Shown in pieces: positions 1 through 10,503 of a stretch of DNA of 64,000 nt. This DNA is from Nothophaeocryptopus gaeumannii (Eukaryota; Ascomycota; Dothideomycetes; Mycosphaerellales; Mycosphaerellaceae), in contig JASISA010000023.1 of the NCBI GenBank assembly GCA_031771865.1, positions 434,001 through 498,000 of the forward strand, read 5' to 3'. The position numbers and the translations under genes were made by a program. Within the stretch, counting starts at the first letter, position 1. The number at the start of each line of letters is the position of its first letter. The notes under the pieces are model-generated. The model was not told the origin of the DNA and did no database searches. It saw only the letters and a program-made list of their open reading frames with translations.

Positions 1-2048
1 TAGCGGGCGGATTTGGCTTTGGAGCGAGTGATGGTCGCGCTGTGGACGGTGCCGGCTTCTTTGTCGCAGAGGCCTTATTCGTCAGAGAGGCCATGGCGCT
101 GGATGGGCGCGGCTTGGAGACGGTGATGCTCTTGGCACGCGAGGGCACGACGGAGACTCTCTTCGCAGTAGCCGTAAGCACCGGCTTCGGCTTAGGAGCG
201 ACCTTCGATGAAACAGAGGGCTTGGTCGTTGGCTTGGCTACTGTGACTGCAGGTCCAGTCGTCGCCACAACATGCGGACGATTCGAGCCGGTTGATGCCG
301 TCAATGGCTTCCCATTCAGCAAGGACTCACGAGCCTTGCTAGTGCTCGTCTGGCGCACGGTCGGTGCTTTGTTGGTCGAAGGAGCTGGACGAGCCTTGAA
401 GACCTTCTTCGTCTGCTCTTCGGCTTCCTTTTGCAGACGTGCATCCCTCGCCGCCTTCAGCTTCGCAGCAATAGCCTCGCCCGGCAGCTGAAAGGTGCTC
501 TTGGTGGGCGCCTTGGATGACTTTGGAGGTGGCGGAGGGGTTGGAAAGTGCATCGTCATTGGTCTTGGCTTGCTGTGCGGAATGCTTGCTTCCTTCTTCT
601 CCCCTTGGTCCTCTCTCTCAGCTGCCGCTCCATTGGACTTCACGCTCGAGGTTGACACCACTCTCTTGTTGCCTGACTGGCCCAGGGATGTCGATTGCCT
701 GTCGCCTGTCAGTTCTGCAAAAGCTGATTCATGAGTAGCCTAGTTTCACATACCTTGGCTTTCCCCAAGATGGTGCCTTGGGCGCATCTTTGGTTCCACG
801 AGCAATCGAGATCCTGGCCTGACTTGACTTGGTCGGTCGCACAGTGGGCGCTGCCTTCTTGGCCTTTGGCTTCTCTGGGGACTCCTGGACATCTGGCACC
901 TCTGCACTCACTTTCTCCACGGCATTGTCCAGAGCGTCCAGTGCTGCAATTGGGTCCTCTGAGGGCATGAGGGTTGGCGAGTCCCTTGACGACTGGGGCG
1001 GTGTAGTTGATTGCAAAGCAGCAATTTCGAGTTCATCATACGTGGGATCTGGCACAGGGGTAGGTTTGGGTTTCGTTTCGGATCTCGGGGGCGTGGATGC
1101 CTTGACAACGGCTTGTTCCAGCTGGTCATACGGCTGGTCTTTCATCTCTTCGTCCTCAAATTCAGATGTCTTTTCAACAGTGGCTTCCTCGATACCTGTC
1201 TCGTACGTATTCCCAGTTGGACAGGAGTCTCGCGAAGTAGACATGCCGTAAGGGGTCTGCAAGACATTTGGCATCTCTTCAGTAGCTAATTCTGCCAGGT
1301 CCTGGCTGGTCTTTACTGGTTCCGCGAAACGCTCTTCTACGAACGGGTCGACCTTGCTGTCTGTGTTCACGCTACCATCAACAGCGCTAGCTGACTCTGG
1401 CTTGAAGTCCTGGTCAGTGGATTTGCTCTGCTGTTCGACAATCGATGCCTGGCCCTCCACCTCTGAGACATTTGATGGCACCTTCAGAAGCTGACTGCGC
1501 GTCAAACGAACGGCGTTTGAAGATGGAGTGGGCCTGATATCGTGTACTGGTAGATGCGATGTCCCCACTATGCAGGGGAGTACATTAGCGTCATGTGATC
1601 CCAAGGAGCTGTGTTCATTGCGACTTGCGCCAGGATAACACTCACACTCTGGGACATCTTTCATGAGGTCTTCTGAAGCGGCCTTACTTGCTGGAGACGG
1701 AATCGACTCGTCCTCATCTGGTATGACCTCTAGTGGCTCTTCCGACGCTGTGTTCGCGCTTGCGTCCAAGGCGTTGTTCTTCTTGCTCTTTCGGCCTCCC
1801 TTCGTCCCTCCTTTCTTCCCCTTAGCTGGCTTCTTCTCCTGCTCCGTCTCAGCCTGTATCTCATTCTGCGAGACGCTACCAGCGCTGTTAGGCGTGATCT
1901 CGCCCAGTGGGGTTCGGTCGAAATGCTCGGGTTCGGGGGTGATCTTTGCGAAATGGTGGTCGTCACTACGCAAATCAAGGACGGCATCCTCGTCAATGTG
2001 CAGTTGCTCAGCAACCTCAGCGGCCTTTGCCCGTGTCATGCGACCCAT
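1..2048 (-). CDS. Large disordered basic protein, 5' part only (3' end beyond window)
   Basis: The gene runs off the left edge. The start at 2048 (MGRMTRAKAAEVAEQ) is preferred over upstream in-frame Met codons because that N-terminus looks like the ordered beginning of a family seen in filamentous fungi. Inferred exons are 1646-2048, 754-1567 and <1-698. The first intron (1568-1645, 78 bp) has a GTGAGT donor, a GCTAATG branch and a CATAG acceptor, and its length is a multiple of three. The second (699-753) has GTATGT, CTGAC and ACAG. Splicing joins the frame to a Lys/Ala-rich tail starting FQLPGEAIAAKLKAARDAR, followed by KVFKARPAP. That F-K-A-R-P pattern after a basic helix recalls TPX2-type microtubule proteins, but this is only a resemblance. 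Much of the rest is Ser/Pro/Glu-rich and predicted disordered. Function unknown; gene reality is well supported by the intron and frame agreement. Confidence 0.75.
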
Positions 2049-2216
2049 GGTTTCGGTGGTATTCAAATGCTCGTTTCGTCGATGTTCGTAGTCCGAGGCT
2101 AGGCCACCGTTTGCTGCAAGATGCGGAAGGGGTCGAGTTGATGCTATTGTCCGATGGCTACAGCATATGGTATGCACTTGGCACTGTCAATTACAGTGTG
2201 TGCACGAATGTATGTC

Positions 2217-2513
2217 TCAACGAGAGGTGAAGTGAGGTTGTCTTTGCGAATGTTCTGGCTCGAAGACGCGGCGCGATGGGCAAAACACGTCCATGTTTAC
2301 AAGTTCCCGCATTCGGCCAGGTGCGACAGTACCCTGGTCGACAGGGATGTTGCGACAGAGCCCCGCCAAGACAGCCTCCAACTTCCCTTCGTCCTTTCTC
2401 CTTTCCCATGCCTCCAGACACTTCTGTGCTTCGCTATGCTCACTCACATCCATCATCAGCGCTATGGCCCGGTTGAGATTCATTGCCCGTCCAATTTGAG
2501 CCGTCGCCATCAC
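2217..2513 (-). CDS. Small hypothetical protein (98 aa), doubtful
   Basis: An uninterrupted frame starts MMATAQIGRAMNLNRAIALMM and has an amphipathic helical first half (SEHSEAQKCLEAWERRKDE). It lies upstream of the gene starting at 2048, on the same strand. The composition is more protein-like than the neighbouring shadow frames, but no family is recognised and no intron or promoter supports it. It could equally be leader sequence of the downstream gene. Confidence 0.2.
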   Translation of the reverse strand: MMATAQIGRAMNLNRAIALMMDVSEHSEAQKCLEAWERRKDEGKLEAVLAGLCRNIPVDQGTVAPGRMRELVNMDVFCPSRRVFEPEHSQRQPHFTSR

Positions 2514-3073
2514 ATCAAACGAGTAGTCGCAGCGGAATCAGTCTTCGCTTGATGAGTGATTGATACAATAGGCTCTCGCTTGGCGTTTAGGAGGATGCTC
2601 GGCTCTTCATAGGGTCGGTGAGTATCAATGTTGTTGCTCCCGATGACCTTCCGATTATTGGACTACAAAATGACATGCAAGATGGGGGAAATGTCGAGCC
2701 AAGTATATCTCGCTTCCGCTCAGTCAGCCAGGGCTGCGCTTTTAGCGGTGTCCTTAACAAGCCTAAACGGCTCCTTCCGCCACCATGCAACCTGGTTTGG
2801 GTGACGCTAAGCTTTCAGCCTCGATTGTCAGCCTCTGTACGACAGGCACATCTTCTCCTTCATTGGCAAGGCCTCCTGCAACGGGCCACGCGACGGCCTA
2901 TTCCTGTTCCTGTGGCGAGGCTTCTAGCTGAGGAGCCGAACTGATGGTAAGAGCTGTACATCATGCCTCCGAGTCGACATCCACATCTTGGCCATACAGC
3001 TTCCCTTTTTGTCTCTCTCTGTCCTTGTACTGTTTCGCTGTGAGCGAGTGCGTGTGCATCCTTTCTTTTCATC

Positions 3074-6000
3074 ATGAGGACCACATCAGCCTCGGCATTG
3101 CTAACAGCTATATCTGGCGTGGGCGTCACTTGCGCAGCATCTACTGGAGTTGGCGACTACGTGGCACGAGGTGTTTCCCTCTCGTCTTCCTCTTTCAATG
3201 CATCAGCGACGCAGCCTGTCGCTACCGCGCTTGTCACGGTCGCCAATGGGGTTGTAGTGACAGCTACCAAGCTCGCGAACGGCGAAATTATCGCACCTGG
3301 AACTACGGTGTATCCGGACCAACTTGTACAGTCGAACTCCTCGCAAACAGCCTCCGCAACACCAGCGATCACGGGCGGCACTGGCAGAAACGGAAGCGTA
3401 GACGAGTGCTGGACTTCGTGGGACAAATACTGGTCTGCCAGCGGCTTCTCGCTGACAGTGTCGGCCTCTTTCATCGCAAATGGAACCACCACGGAGACAG
3501 GCACCTTCACGGAAGTGGGCCAGTCGCAGGATTCAACGTACACTCAGACCTTTACAAGCTTGTGGACCAGCTATGAAGTAGATGGAGGCCATACTATCGC
3601 TACTAGTGTCATTGAAGGCACAACAACCGTTACACAAACCTTGACGTCTTCCCCGGACTCGTTCGACACCGACACATACACTTCAACGCTGGGCACATAC
3701 CTGACCCCATCCGTGAGCATACCACCAAAACCTACCTGCCTACTGCCGAGCTCGGTCTCCCAATGCCAAAGCCAGTGGGAACATTTCATTACCGCCCAGA
3801 TTGCACCGTCGCCTACGCCTCCAACGAATTGCGATCTTAACGAGCCCTACTACAACAGGACGACCCCAAAATGTCTTTCGTCATACGCGGCCGCGGCGAG
3901 CTCCTACTACTCTCTCAACAGCGTAACACCATCTCCGGCATGCACACAGGCCTCTATTGGAGGAAGTGTCTGTCAGGCAGTCCGAGACGACTATGTCACA
4001 AATGACAACGGAAATTTCTATCCCTCCTACCCTACGTCTTCAGGGTATCCGTACTTCTTCGATCAAGGCACGCTCGGCCTCTTTAACGGCCTTAGCACCG
4101 ACTGGTACTGGGGAACTACCGAGACGCTGGGAGTGCCTTCTTGCACTCTAGGGTGCGGACAATGCGCGGTCACCGGTGGCACCGTCCAGCTACTCTACTG
4201 GCCCTCGACAGCATCTGCAACAGCCGCTAATACTGCCCCGGTTACTCTCGAGACTTTCGGGACAACGTTGACCTCACCAACCCTGTACATCTCGTTTACA
4301 AATGTGTACGCCCAGAACGCCTGCAGCAGCGTCGGCACTCCAATCACGAGCACCATCCTACCAATTCCGTCAGACCAAACACTTAGCTCTGTCTGGGGAT
4401 ATCCCATCCCTTGTGATGCTCACTTCCGGCCCACTCAGGTGAATACGTTCACGGCTTCCTTCAACGTCACGGACCTGAACTCTCCCGTGCCCTCATCAAT
4501 CTACACGAGCATGCCTGTCTGCGCTACGTCGATGCGTTGTTTCGGCACATGCAACGTGACGGACTACAAACCGATCATTGTCATTCCACCGGAGGTATTG
4601 CAAGAGATGGAACCAGCGTGGGCGGGCTGTCACGGAGATCTCCGTGGAGTCTATGATCCTCCGATTGCTCTCCAAGTGGCTACCTCGGCTGCCGGTGCGA
4701 CACTTCCAGGCCAGGCTTCCAAGACGCCTGATCCTCCGACTCCTGGATCTGGTGTTACATCTGGGCCTGCTCCGACTGCTGAGCCCGATCAGACGAGCGG
4801 CGGAGACGGACCTACTATTCCACCTGCTGGGAACACGCCGGCTGCCGGCAATTCGGCAAAGCCTGCCCAGTCACAACCAGCTCAGTCGAATGCACCCCCT
4901 GCTGGCAACTCTGCAGCTGCTGCTCAATCTGGTGCTGACCCGGCTGGCATCATCGCCTCTGTGCTCGCGAACTCCGTTCCGGCTCCAGGAAATGCTCCTG
5001 CACAGACGGAGAACGGAGCATCTCCAAGTCCACAACAGACCATCGCTACGATCGGGTCGCAAGAAGTCACAATCGTGCAGCCCTCTGCAGGAAACAGCGG
5101 CATCGTCATCGTCCAAGGCGGGTCCAGCGCAACAATCACCCCAGGCGCCTCGCCCGTCTCAATCGGCGGCCAACAAGTCAGCGTCGTCTCGAACGGTGGG
5201 ATCATCGTTGGGATTGGATCCGGTGCCAGCACGCTGGCTGCTCCTGTCGCCAATCCATCATCAGCTCCAGCTCCAAGCGTAGCCACTGTCGGATCTCAAG
5301 CCTTCACCGTTCTGCCGGTCGGCTCTGCAGCCGGAAGCGCTGCCCCAAGCGGCATCGTCGTGGCAAACGGCGGAAGCACAGCAACTCTCGCTCCTGGCTC
5401 CTCCGCGACCCTCGGCGGTCAAGTCATCTCCGCTCCATCTTCTCCAGGTGCTGGCGCGGTCATTGGAAGCGGTTCGAACGCAGCGACCGTCAACCCCGTG
5501 CAAGCAACAGGCGATGGTGCAGCCCCTGTCCTCACCGTAGGAGGTTCCACCATAACAGCAAACTCCGCCTCCGCCTTCGTCATCGGAGGTTCTTCAACCC
5601 TCGCACCAGGCGGTCCTGCGCTGACGATCTCCGGGACGACGTATTCTCTTGCTCCTTCGGGCTCGGCGATTGTGGTTAATGGAGCTACGCAGACCCTTCA
5701 CGCGCCTACTTCCCCTCCTGGACAGAATACTGTGCAAATCGGTTCGCAGACCTTCTCTGTAGCGACGCAGACGAATGGGGAGGAAGTCTTCGCGAATGGT
5801 CAGACGACGTTCACGTTGTCGGCTGGTGCGAAGACGACGGTGAATGGCGTACAGGTCAGCGCAGCCTCGTCTGGTGAAGCGGTCATTGGGTCGTCCACTG
5901 TAAGAGTCGGAGGGACGACCTCTAGCTCTTCGGGATCAAGGACTTCTACTTCCTCGAGTAGTGGACGTGGCTCTTCGACTGGATCAGCTGCGCCGGCGAG

Positions 6001-6094
6001 CTCGACGGTGAGCAGGAGTGGTGCGACAGCGCAGACTGCTGTCTCGACATTGTCTTTGATTATAGCGTTCGCGTTCAGCATATGGCTTGCATAG
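3074..6094 (+). CDS. Secreted Ser/Thr/Gly-rich GPI-anchored-type cell-surface protein with beta repeats
   Basis: A single-exon 1006-residue protein. The N-terminus (MRTTSASALLTAISGVGVTCA) is a plausible signal peptide. Residues about 25-530 hold a Thr/Ser-rich region with scattered cysteines and N-glycosylation sequons. Residues about 540-650 are Pro/Ala/Gln-rich linker. Residues about 655-950 contain degenerate repeats of about 40-50 residues with the pattern 'GSQxΦTVΦ...GGSxATΦxPGxxxΦGGQxΦS'. A Ser-rich stretch and a hydrophobic tail (STLSLIIAFAFSIWLA) at the very end fit a GPI-addition signal. Family knowledge: such architectures occur in fungal wall proteins and adhesins. Direct inference is limited to 'secreted, probably wall-anchored'; no enzymatic domain is seen. 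The start is the first Met after a CT-rich leader (about 3000-3030), typical of strong fungal promoters. Confidence 0.85.
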   Translation: MRTTSASALLTAISGVGVTCAASTGVGDYVARGVSLSSSSFNASATQPVATALVTVANGVVVTATKLANGEIIAPGTTVYPDQLVQSNSSQTASATPAITGGTGRNGSVDECWTSWDKYWSASGFSLTVSASFIANGTTTETGTFTEVGQSQDSTYTQTFTSLWTSYEVDGGHTIATSVIEGTTTVTQTLTSSPDSFDTDTYTSTLGTYLTPSVSIPPKPTCLLPSSVSQCQSQWEHFITAQIAPSPTPPTNCDLNEPYYNRTTPKCLSSYAAAASSYYSLNSVTPSPACTQASIGGSVCQAVRDDYVTNDNGNFYPSYPTSSGYPYFFDQGTLGLFNGLSTDWYWGTTETLGVPSCTLGCGQCAVTGGTVQLLYWPSTASATAANTAPVTLETFGTTLTSPTLYISFTNVYAQNACSSVGTPITSTILPIPSDQTLSSVWGYPIPCDAHFRPTQVNTFTASFNVTDLNSPVPSSIYTSMPVCATSMRCFGTCNVTDYKPIIVIPPEVLQEMEPAWAGCHGDLRGVYDPPIALQVATSAAGATLPGQASKTPDPPTPGSGVTSGPAPTAEPDQTSGGDGPTIPPAGNTPAAGNSAKPAQSQPAQSNAPPAGNSAAAAQSGADPAGIIASVLANSVPAPGNAPAQTENGASPSPQQTIATIGSQEVTIVQPSAGNSGIVIVQGGSSATITPGASPVSIGGQQVSVVSNGGIIVGIGSGASTLAAPVANPSSAPAPSVATVGSQAFTVLPVGSAAGSAAPSGIVVANGGSTATLAPGSSATLGGQVISAPSSPGAGAVIGSGSNAATVNPVQATGDGAAPVLTVGGSTITANSASAFVIGGSSTLAPGGPALTISGTTYSLAPSGSAIVVNGATQTLHAPTSPPGQNTVQIGSQTFSVATQTNGEEVFANGQTTFTLSAGAKTTVNGVQVSAASSGEAVIGSSTVRVGGTTSSSSGSRTSTSSSSGRGSSTGSAAPASSTVSRSGATAQTAVSTLSLIIAFAFSIWLA

Positions 6095-6479
6095 AGCATT
6101 GAGATGGGAGTGGAGCATATTTGGCGTATGATGAGCATTTTCATGGGATAATGGTAATGAGCACCAAAATAGAATAGGGCTACAGTACAGACGAGAGCGA
6201 GCATACAGTCAGCGCAGTACAGACAGAAATATAGACGGCTCGAGGAGCACATGTCTACCACCAAGCAGAATAGTCACTCGGCGCGAGAGCATCGTTGTTA
6301 CCCTTCTCTTTTTTAATTGTATTCTGCGCGGAGCTTTTCACCTCTGAAATGTAACCTAGCACTATTCATCATTCCCTGTCGTCTTGCCTTCTATCCCGTA
6401 ATCCCAATGACAGGCTCATTCAAGCTTCAGAGACATATCCTGACGTATCCGTAGATACCCTGCCAAAGTCTATACCCAG

Positions 6480-6950
6480 ATGGATGGCAATGCTCGCCCT
6501 CGACGAACTCTGCAAGCACCTCCGTCCCGGACCTTCAGAGTCGCCAACTGCCAGGGTGATGTCGCAGCCGATCAGAACAAGACGGCCGCTTTGGTGAAGA
6601 GGACTGTCAACGCTTTCACCGCCGCTTACTCCACGGCATGGGGCACTGGCAACTCCAAGCTCAAGTCACAATCTACGGGATTGCTACAAGGCCTCAAGGA
6701 TCACTCCCCGAGCTCAACAGAACCACCGTGCTACCGAAGTCGGATTCAGCCTACTCAGAATGACCATTGTCGACGAAGTTTCGGTGCCGTGGCTCGCGTG
6801 TCGATATCGATGCTGAGATTTCTCCATGCACTGGACGTTCATGTTCGGCAGATCTGGAGCCTTGCCTTCTTCCTTGCAGTTTCCAGAAAGTACTCGTTCT
6901 CACAGAGCGCTCTGTGTTGGGGTTCCAGAGTGATATGCTTTTTGAAATGA
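6480..6950 (+). pseudogene. Possible decayed gene fragment
   Basis: One frame carries a protein-like stretch around 6560-6700 (VAADQNKTAALVKRTVNAF and following residues rich in Ala/Thr). Neighbouring frames carry other protein-like pieces (MAMLALDELCKHLRP at 6485-6530; a short segment near 6720-6750). The switching of plausible coding signal between frames suggests an old gene broken by indels. I do not recognise the family. It could also be chance open frame in GC-balanced intergenic DNA. Confidence 0.2.
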
Positions 6951-7056
6951 CCGAGCAGGTCACTTTTGCTCTGATCTTGTACTGCATATGAGATCTCGCC
7001 GTAGACTCTGCGTGGTAGCGAGGATGCCATTGACTGGCTCGTGATTCTCGGCCTGC

Positions 7057-8359
7057 TCATTTCTTTACGTTCGACATTTCGTTCGACATATACATGCCTT
7101 TGGATTCTTTGAGTGGTGAGTTGAAGGTTGATTCATAAACACGCGCTATCCACTCAGCAGCTTCAAGGTCCTTTCGAGAGTTGACCAGTTGGTGGGCGCG
7201 CACGATGGCCTCTCGAATCCGGTTGGCCATTCCTGGAACTGGAATTACAATCTTTTCCTTCCCCTCAGAATCAGATATCATGCCATGAAGCACCTCCAAG
7301 AACGGTGTGGCATCTGGTTTCGTCGGATGCAACTGCTGAAGAATTGCGCAGTCAAGGTTCGTGGTGTTGATTCCTCGGATATCCCATTCATGGTAATTTC
7401 GAAGGCTGAGGAGACGCCTGTGTCTCACCAGACGATCGAAAAGCTGTGGCGAGGTCTCCTTCCAATGCCAGGCACTCAGTTTCTTAAAGCACTGTAGCGT
7501 CGCTGGCCATGTAGACATTTTTTTGGATCTGAATCGCCCATGTGTTCTCATCAAGTGACCGAGCATCGGGTGTGGTTTGCAAGACCGAGAATCTCCAGTC
7601 TACGACGTCGAAGAGAAAATTCAGGGGACGATCAGCGCAGCTGCGTTCGAGTAAGAATTGGGCCTGTATCACATTGGCGAGCAAAGTGGTTCGCCACATG
7701 CCTATTCTGCCCTCAAAGGCTATGCTCGGCGAGTCGACCTTGATCCATTCAAGGAGCAAGTGATCAATGCCTTCGACGACGGCAAACCAGGACAGAGCGA
7801 GAGCCGCGTCTACATCTTTGAGTATGCCAGGGACCATAGTCTCTGGGCTCTTCCAAATCGTCGACAACGCCCCTTTCGCAACCTGTGTATCCTTCTCCAT
7901 GTAAACCGAGCGCCTTTTTGCCCATGGTATTTGGAAAAGTTGCTCTTTGGCAGCGATGAGACTTATGCGGAATGCATCCGCTGAGAAGTCGTCGGCGTTG
8001 AAGCCATGCTTGAGAGCCTCAAAGGGGTCACTTTGTCCGGAATTCAATCTTTGCTGGAGCTCCAGGACATCCGCGGACAAAGGACCCAGCCGCTGCTCAG
8101 TCAGTCGATCATGCCTCTCTTTCCGAGATTTCCCTGGTGTGCGAAGTTGCTCAGTCCAGTCAATTATCGTAGGCTGATGAGAGCGCAGCCGAGCTGCAGC
8201 TTGAATGCTCTTGACTTGAGAACCAGATGAACTAAGGTCGGAGCGTGCCCGCCTAAGCCATGTTTGACAGAATTGAGAGGCTCGCGCTGATTGTCGAGTC
8301 GAAGACAGCTTTGTACATGTTGGAACAGCGTCGAAAACTCGCGACTTGAGGAGCAGCAT
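7057..8359 (-). CDS. Hypothetical, possibly mitochondrial protein; reading frame broken at an A7 tract
   Basis: The start at 8359 (MLLLKSRVFDAVPTC) gives an Arg/Ser-rich N-terminus that could be a mitochondrial targeting peptide; an upstream in-frame Met at 8494 is possible. The first frame (8359 down to 7484) and the second (about 7566 down to 7057) are both protein-like and overlap. Moving from the first to the second requires skipping one base in a run of seven A (plus-strand T at 7518-7524). Together they would encode about 430 residues of helical protein with no recognised domain. An intron is a weaker explanation: one frame-compatible combination uses a GTAGAC donor near 7610 and a CTACAG acceptor near 7500, but it would discard well-formed coding sequence. 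The alternatives are assembly error, a recent frameshift mutation or a spliced region. Confidence 0.6.
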
Positions 8360-8700
8360 GATGGCAGAATGTTGTTGACGCTGGAAACTAAGGTGAGGTA
8401 CTTTACGCGCTCGAGTTTGATAGATCCCTGCCTCGGATCCGAATCCGAACTCTAAAACATGATGCTCGACCGAGGGGCATAGACAGAACAACATGAGTGA
8501 GCCGTCATGAGTGCAGTAAGCATCCTACTTTGCGAAGCAGGAGATCTTAGTACACTCGAGAGATATTTTTAAGCCTATGCTCTTAGGTTCGCATTCAGCA
8601 GGTCGAGATGAATCGGATGATGGAGAGAGACGACGGCAACGGTCTTTCTCTGCCTCCCCCTGACTCTCGAGTGTGCATTGCTATGTCCTCGAGGTCATAC
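8360..8700. other. Intergenic, 341 bp
   Basis: This region separates the start of the 7057-8359 gene from the stop of the DNA glycosylase, which lies on the same strand. It presumably holds the promoter of the former and the 3' end of the latter. No open frame, repeat or RNA gene is evident. Confidence 0.6.
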
Positions 8701-10082
8701 CTAATCTCCAGCATTATCTTGGACTGCACTCACATCAACGTCCTCTACTCGCCACATATACCACATAAATAAACTCCTGTTTACTCAAGGTCAGCAAATG
8801 CTCCTTCCAAATAGCACCTCCTTCTGCGACCAACTTACCTATACGGCGAGAACTTCTCTGAGATCTCCAACATGTCCTTCTCACTCATATACTTCCACTT
8901 CCCTCCACCCTTCGCCTTCAACTTCCCCACATCTCTCCCCACGAACGCAGCCATTCCCCTCTGCACACCCAAGTCTCCCGTGGAGAATATGTCCATTCGC
9001 TTCAGCCCGAAACACATGAACATCTCCACACTCCAAGCACCGAGCCCTCGCACAGCGACAAGCTTTTCCATGACTTCTTCGTCCGTGCCTTCCATGAGCA
9101 TCTTGACGGAAAGTTCGCCCGAATCGAACTTTTGAGCGAGTCCTTGGATATATTCTGCTTTTCGTTGACTGAGACCCGCGCTTCGGAGGGTGGTGATATC
9201 CGTCTTTGCCACAATGGACGGAGGTGGAAAGCCTGCGGGACAGGAACCGGGTGGAAATAGAGCTATGAACTTGTTCTTAATGGATTTTGCAGCTGCGCCG
9301 GAAACTTGTTGGGCTATAATCCCGGAGGCGAGGGAGCGGAAGGGATCGATGGTTTCGGTGAGACCTTCGGGTGAGAAGATACGGCAATGATGTTTCTCTA
9401 CCACAGGCTTGATTTTGGGATCGACTTTGATGAGATGGGCGCAGGCATCTGCGAGCACGGATTTGCTGGTTGTCGCGGGAGGTTTCGAGGGAGATGCTTC
9501 TTCAAAATTGGAATAGGCAGGCTGGACTTGCGTCCCACCTGGGGTCACGAGAGTGGCATTCGTATGATGCGGCTCAACAGGTCTGGTAGGCGGAGGCGTA
9601 GCGTCGTCAATATCACCACTGCTGTAATTCTGGCCGAGTCCACTGTTGCTGGTCATAAATCCGATGGCGGATGGAGTAGGTGTGAACGGTGGCGGCTTGG
9701 AATCTCCGTTTTTGGTCAGCTTCCTGCGCTTATTTGGGGTCACAGGTGGAGGCATGTCCTCCGAGTCTTTCTTGGCTTTTGCTGTTTTGGTGCTTGCTGC
9801 GATCACGGTGGTCGCAATGTCTTCTGATGACCTGCTTTTCCGTCCTCGCTTCTGCGGAGGCGCGGTTGCCTCAATCGTGTGGCCATTGGGTAAGACCTTT
9901 TCTGGAGAAGGCTTCGGTTGCACTCGGGCAGAGCGCCGGAGCGACATGCTGAAAAGCTTGCGACTGAGAAAGTGCTGGGTATCGCGAATTGGGATGGTCA
10001 GCCTGGGGATCAGTGTCAGACTGCGCGGACGAGCAAGGATACGAGAATGACTGCAAGCTAGTGAAGACAGAGTGTTTTTCAA
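8701..10082 (-). CDS. MAG1: DNA-3-methyladenine glycosylase II (HhH-GPD family, Mag1-type)
   Basis: Removes alkylated purines such as 3-methyladenine to start base-excision repair. Two exons: 8839-10082 and 8701-8776. The intron 8777-8838 has a GTAAGT donor, a GCTGAC branch and an AACAG acceptor. The spliced exon adds RSLFMWYMWRVEDVD, which matches the family C-terminus. The helix-hairpin-helix region (GLSQRKAEYIQ, AVRGLGAWSVEMF) precedes the catalytic Asp in IFSTGDLGVQRG. The N-terminal half is a disordered, basic extension. Two starts are plausible. Position 10082 gives 439 residues and begins with an Arg/Ser/Leu-rich stretch lacking acidic residues until residue 34, like a mitochondrial presequence. 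Position 9947 (MSLRRSARVQPKP) gives 394 residues with a nuclear-type basic start. Confidence 0.93.
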
Positions 10083-10503
10083 GTTGAAGTAACTGCCACG
10101 AGTTCAAAATCTCATTGCAGCATCCTGTGGTTGATGCAAGAAGGTGAGATGGAGAGGGGAAAAGTCGAGATGACGGATGGCGATCTCGCACTGAAGTCAG
10201 TTCAGATGCGAATGCGATTCGCGATCCTGTCGCCCTCTCACATGATCAACCCATCGAAAACGAAGTGAATAGCGCAAAACATGCTACATCCCTGATGCAC
10301 GCGCAGAATAACGCCAACGGCATCTAAGAACGGATGCTGGACCGTAAACAACCGTGAGAGTTGCCTGCTTCTGGGTATTGGTACATTCATTGCCACAAGT
10401 CTCTATGCCAGCCGAAAATGCCTGGCTGGTAACTCCGCTGCGATATTTACATTTCGTACTCCTTCCCAAACCAGCCTGCTCTGTTCTGTGGAGTATCTCG
10501 CGT
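10083..10503. other. Intergenic, 421 bp
   Basis: The stretch between the glycosylase start and the 3' end of QCR7 presumably holds the glycosylase promoter. Open frames here read across QCR7 introns in the wrong frame and are not credible genes. Confidence 0.6.

Noticed and set aside
3157..3789. Minus-strand open frames under the cell-surface protein gene
   Set aside because: They mirror the strongly biased Thr/Ser codons of the plus-strand gene and have no independent protein character.
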